A DNA stretch of 64,000 bases. Origin: JACPPO01 sp965262505 (GTDB lineage: Bacteria; Acidobacteriota; Vicinamibacteria; Vicinamibacterales; UBA2999). The position numbers and the translations under genes are program-made. The stretch lies in NCBI GenBank assembly GCA_965262505.1, contig CBDHFM010000030.1, positions 4,650,001 through 4,714,000 of the forward strand, in the 5' to 3' direction. A model generated the notes under the pieces. The model did no database searches. It saw only the letters and a program-made list of their open reading frames with translations, and was not told the DNA's origin. Of the stretch, positions 63,113 to 64,000 are shown piece after piece; position 1 is the stretch's first letter, and the number at the start of each line of letters is the position of its first letter.

Positions 63113-63141
63113 ACAATAGCGAATAAAACACGAATGCACAA
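63113..63141 (-). promoter_or_regulatory. Candidate promoter of the polymerase gene
   Basis: On the minus strand: -35 TTGTGC (63136-63141), 17-nt spacer, -10 TATTGT (63113-63118). Transcription would start about at GTG 63106, giving a leaderless or nearly leaderless mRNA. An inverted repeat GTACAA/TTGTAC (63143-63148, 63165-63170) just upstream could be an operator. Confidence 0.45.
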
Positions 63142-63386
63142 GGTACAAAAGGGAATGATCTATGTTGTACCCAGCCATCGTGCCGGTAACAATGCAGGGA
63201 GTTGGCAGTCGGAGCCGCCGCAGAGACTAGATGTCGCTTTGGCTGGCCCCCCGCCGACCCGGAGGCCAAACGCGTCTACGATAGCCGTCGCCAAGGAGCC
63301 GCACGGTGTCGCGAACGACTCCGATGGGAACGTGGTGCTGCTGGTGGCGGTGGCGCCGAATCCGAACCGGTAGGACCTGCCCCGAT

Positions 63387-63935
63387 ATGCCTAACATTCT
63401 CTTCGCCGTTGCCATCACCATCCTCATTGCCTCGTTGGCGGGAGCAGTCTGGTCCGTGGCCGTCCCGGCCCGACGAATCTGGCCGCCACCAAGTCGTCGT
63501 TCCTGGCAGTACTTCCTGACCTGGGCCGGTTTCTGCGCAGTGTGCGGCATCAACCTCCTTCTCCTCCTCATGGACTGGAACTCCTGGGTCTTCCAGAGCC
63601 CTCTCCGGTTCGTCGTCGGGATCCCGTTGGCGCTGCTCGGCGGCATACTGGCGGTGTGGGGTATGGTCACGGTGGGCTGGAAGAACACGTCTGGGCTGAA
63701 GGGCGGGTTCGTGTCCGACGGACCCTACCGGTTCACGCGGAACCCACAGTATGTCGGTGACATCGTGTTCTTCATTGGCGTGGCCGTGATCGCGAACGCT
63801 GTGTTCCTGTGGATCGCGCATCTGCTGCTGGCGCTGGTGTTCGTCGTTGCGCCGCTCACCGAGGAGTCGTGGCTGGAGGAGCAGTACGGTGACGCGTACC
63901 GGGAGTATCAGACGCGGGTTCCGCGGTTCCTTTGA
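63387..63935 (+). CDS. Isoprenylcysteine carboxyl methyltransferase/PEMT-family membrane methyltransferase
   Basis: 182 aa from ATG 63387; the frame is open upstream but without coding character. Four to five membrane helices (ILFAVAITILIASLAGAVW, GINLLLLLM, VVGIPLALLGGILAVWGMV, IANAVFLWIAHLLLALVFVV). The C-terminal SAM-binding signature GPYRFTRNPQYVGDIVFFIG and the ending EEQYGDAYREYQTRVPRF are characteristic of the ICMT/PEMT group. Substrate in bacteria is usually unknown (lipid or small thiol). The 65 nt after it show no gene. Confidence 0.85.
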   Translation: MPNILFAVAITILIASLAGAVWSVAVPARRIWPPPSRRSWQYFLTWAGFCAVCGINLLLLLMDWNSWVFQSPLRFVVGIPLALLGGILAVWGMVTVGWKNTSGLKGGFVSDGPYRFTRNPQYVGDIVFFIGVAVIANAVFLWIAHLLLALVFVVAPLTEESWLEEQYGDAYREYQTRVPRFL

Positions 63936-64000
63936 GGGTGCACCCCACAGACTCCACCCGGAACGTCAGCATACCGATATCGTGATACTGCTGGTGGCGT

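Noticed and set aside
1..64000. CRISPR arrays, tRNA or rRNA genes
   Set aside because: I saw no spaced direct repeats of array type and no tRNA or rRNA sequence; the repeats found are IS ends, duplications or short tandem units.

Overview
The window is a high-GC bacterial chromosome segment. About 51 kb is a surface-polysaccharide (glycan) biosynthesis cluster; the last 13 kb is a degenerate insertion-sequence (IS) island plus a few housekeeping-type genes. GC-rich codon use, dense start/stop overlaps and the mix of IS families would fit an Acidobacteriota-like (Vicinamibacteria-type) organism. That placement is a guess, because no rRNA or marker gene is present.

Region 1 (64-22027): a tightly overlapping, one-direction run. 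It holds five copies of an uncharacterised GT-B-like family (called A here) and four of the five copies of a second uncharacterised family (B), with one gene fusing A to B. With them are a methyltransferase-GT2 fusion, an FkbM-like methyltransferase, a NeuB/NeuC/NeuA nonulosonic-acid set, a zinc-ribbon methyltransferase, a dTDP-rhamnose-4-epimerase-like SDR, a small cytidylyltransferase and another methyltransferase. Region 2 (22223-29731): two multi-membrane GT-C-like enzymes, a DegT aminotransferase, the fifth B copy and a GT-B-like protein. Region 3 (29791-38634): an SDR, a 2OG-Fe(II) oxygenase-like protein, an aldehyde dehydrogenase, a second CMP-sugar synthetase, a one-chain transketolase, a HAD phosphatase and a KpsC/KpsS-like protein. 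This looks like a cassette for an unusual activated sugar. Region 4 (38648-51167): a WecA-like initiating transferase fused to a CapD-type membrane/NAD domain, three glycosyltransferases, an oppositely oriented L-2-hydroxyglutarate-oxidase-like gene, a GDP-6-deoxyhexose pair (reductase plus Gmd), a UDP-HexNAc 6-dehydrogenase, a frameshifted GT-C gene and an ArnA-type SDR.

Region 5 (51168-61420): IS graveyard. An ISAzo13-type transposase fragment is cut by an integrase-type IS. A Phd/YefM-RelE/ParE toxin-antitoxin pair follows. Two related IS256-family elements, in opposite orientations, each split a host gene. In both cases removing the element plus one 8-bp target duplication restores the reading frame exactly (296 aa and about 276 aa). 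Next comes an IS110 element whose upstream non-coding region looks like a bridge RNA (guide-like matches to flank and element end). That leader is itself split by an IS1182/IS5-like element, which has a 4-bp duplication and an amber-mutated transposase. Region 6 (61630-63935): a Y-family DNA polymerase with a coupled zinc-ribbon protein on the minus strand, and an isoprenylcysteine/phospholipid methyltransferase-like membrane protein.

Read together, regions 1-4 make nucleotide sugars (CMP-nonulosonate, GDP-6-deoxyhexose, UDP-HexNAc-uronate and a possible ketose-derived sugar), start the glycan on undecaprenyl phosphate and extend it. No flippase, polymerase or export machinery was recognised.
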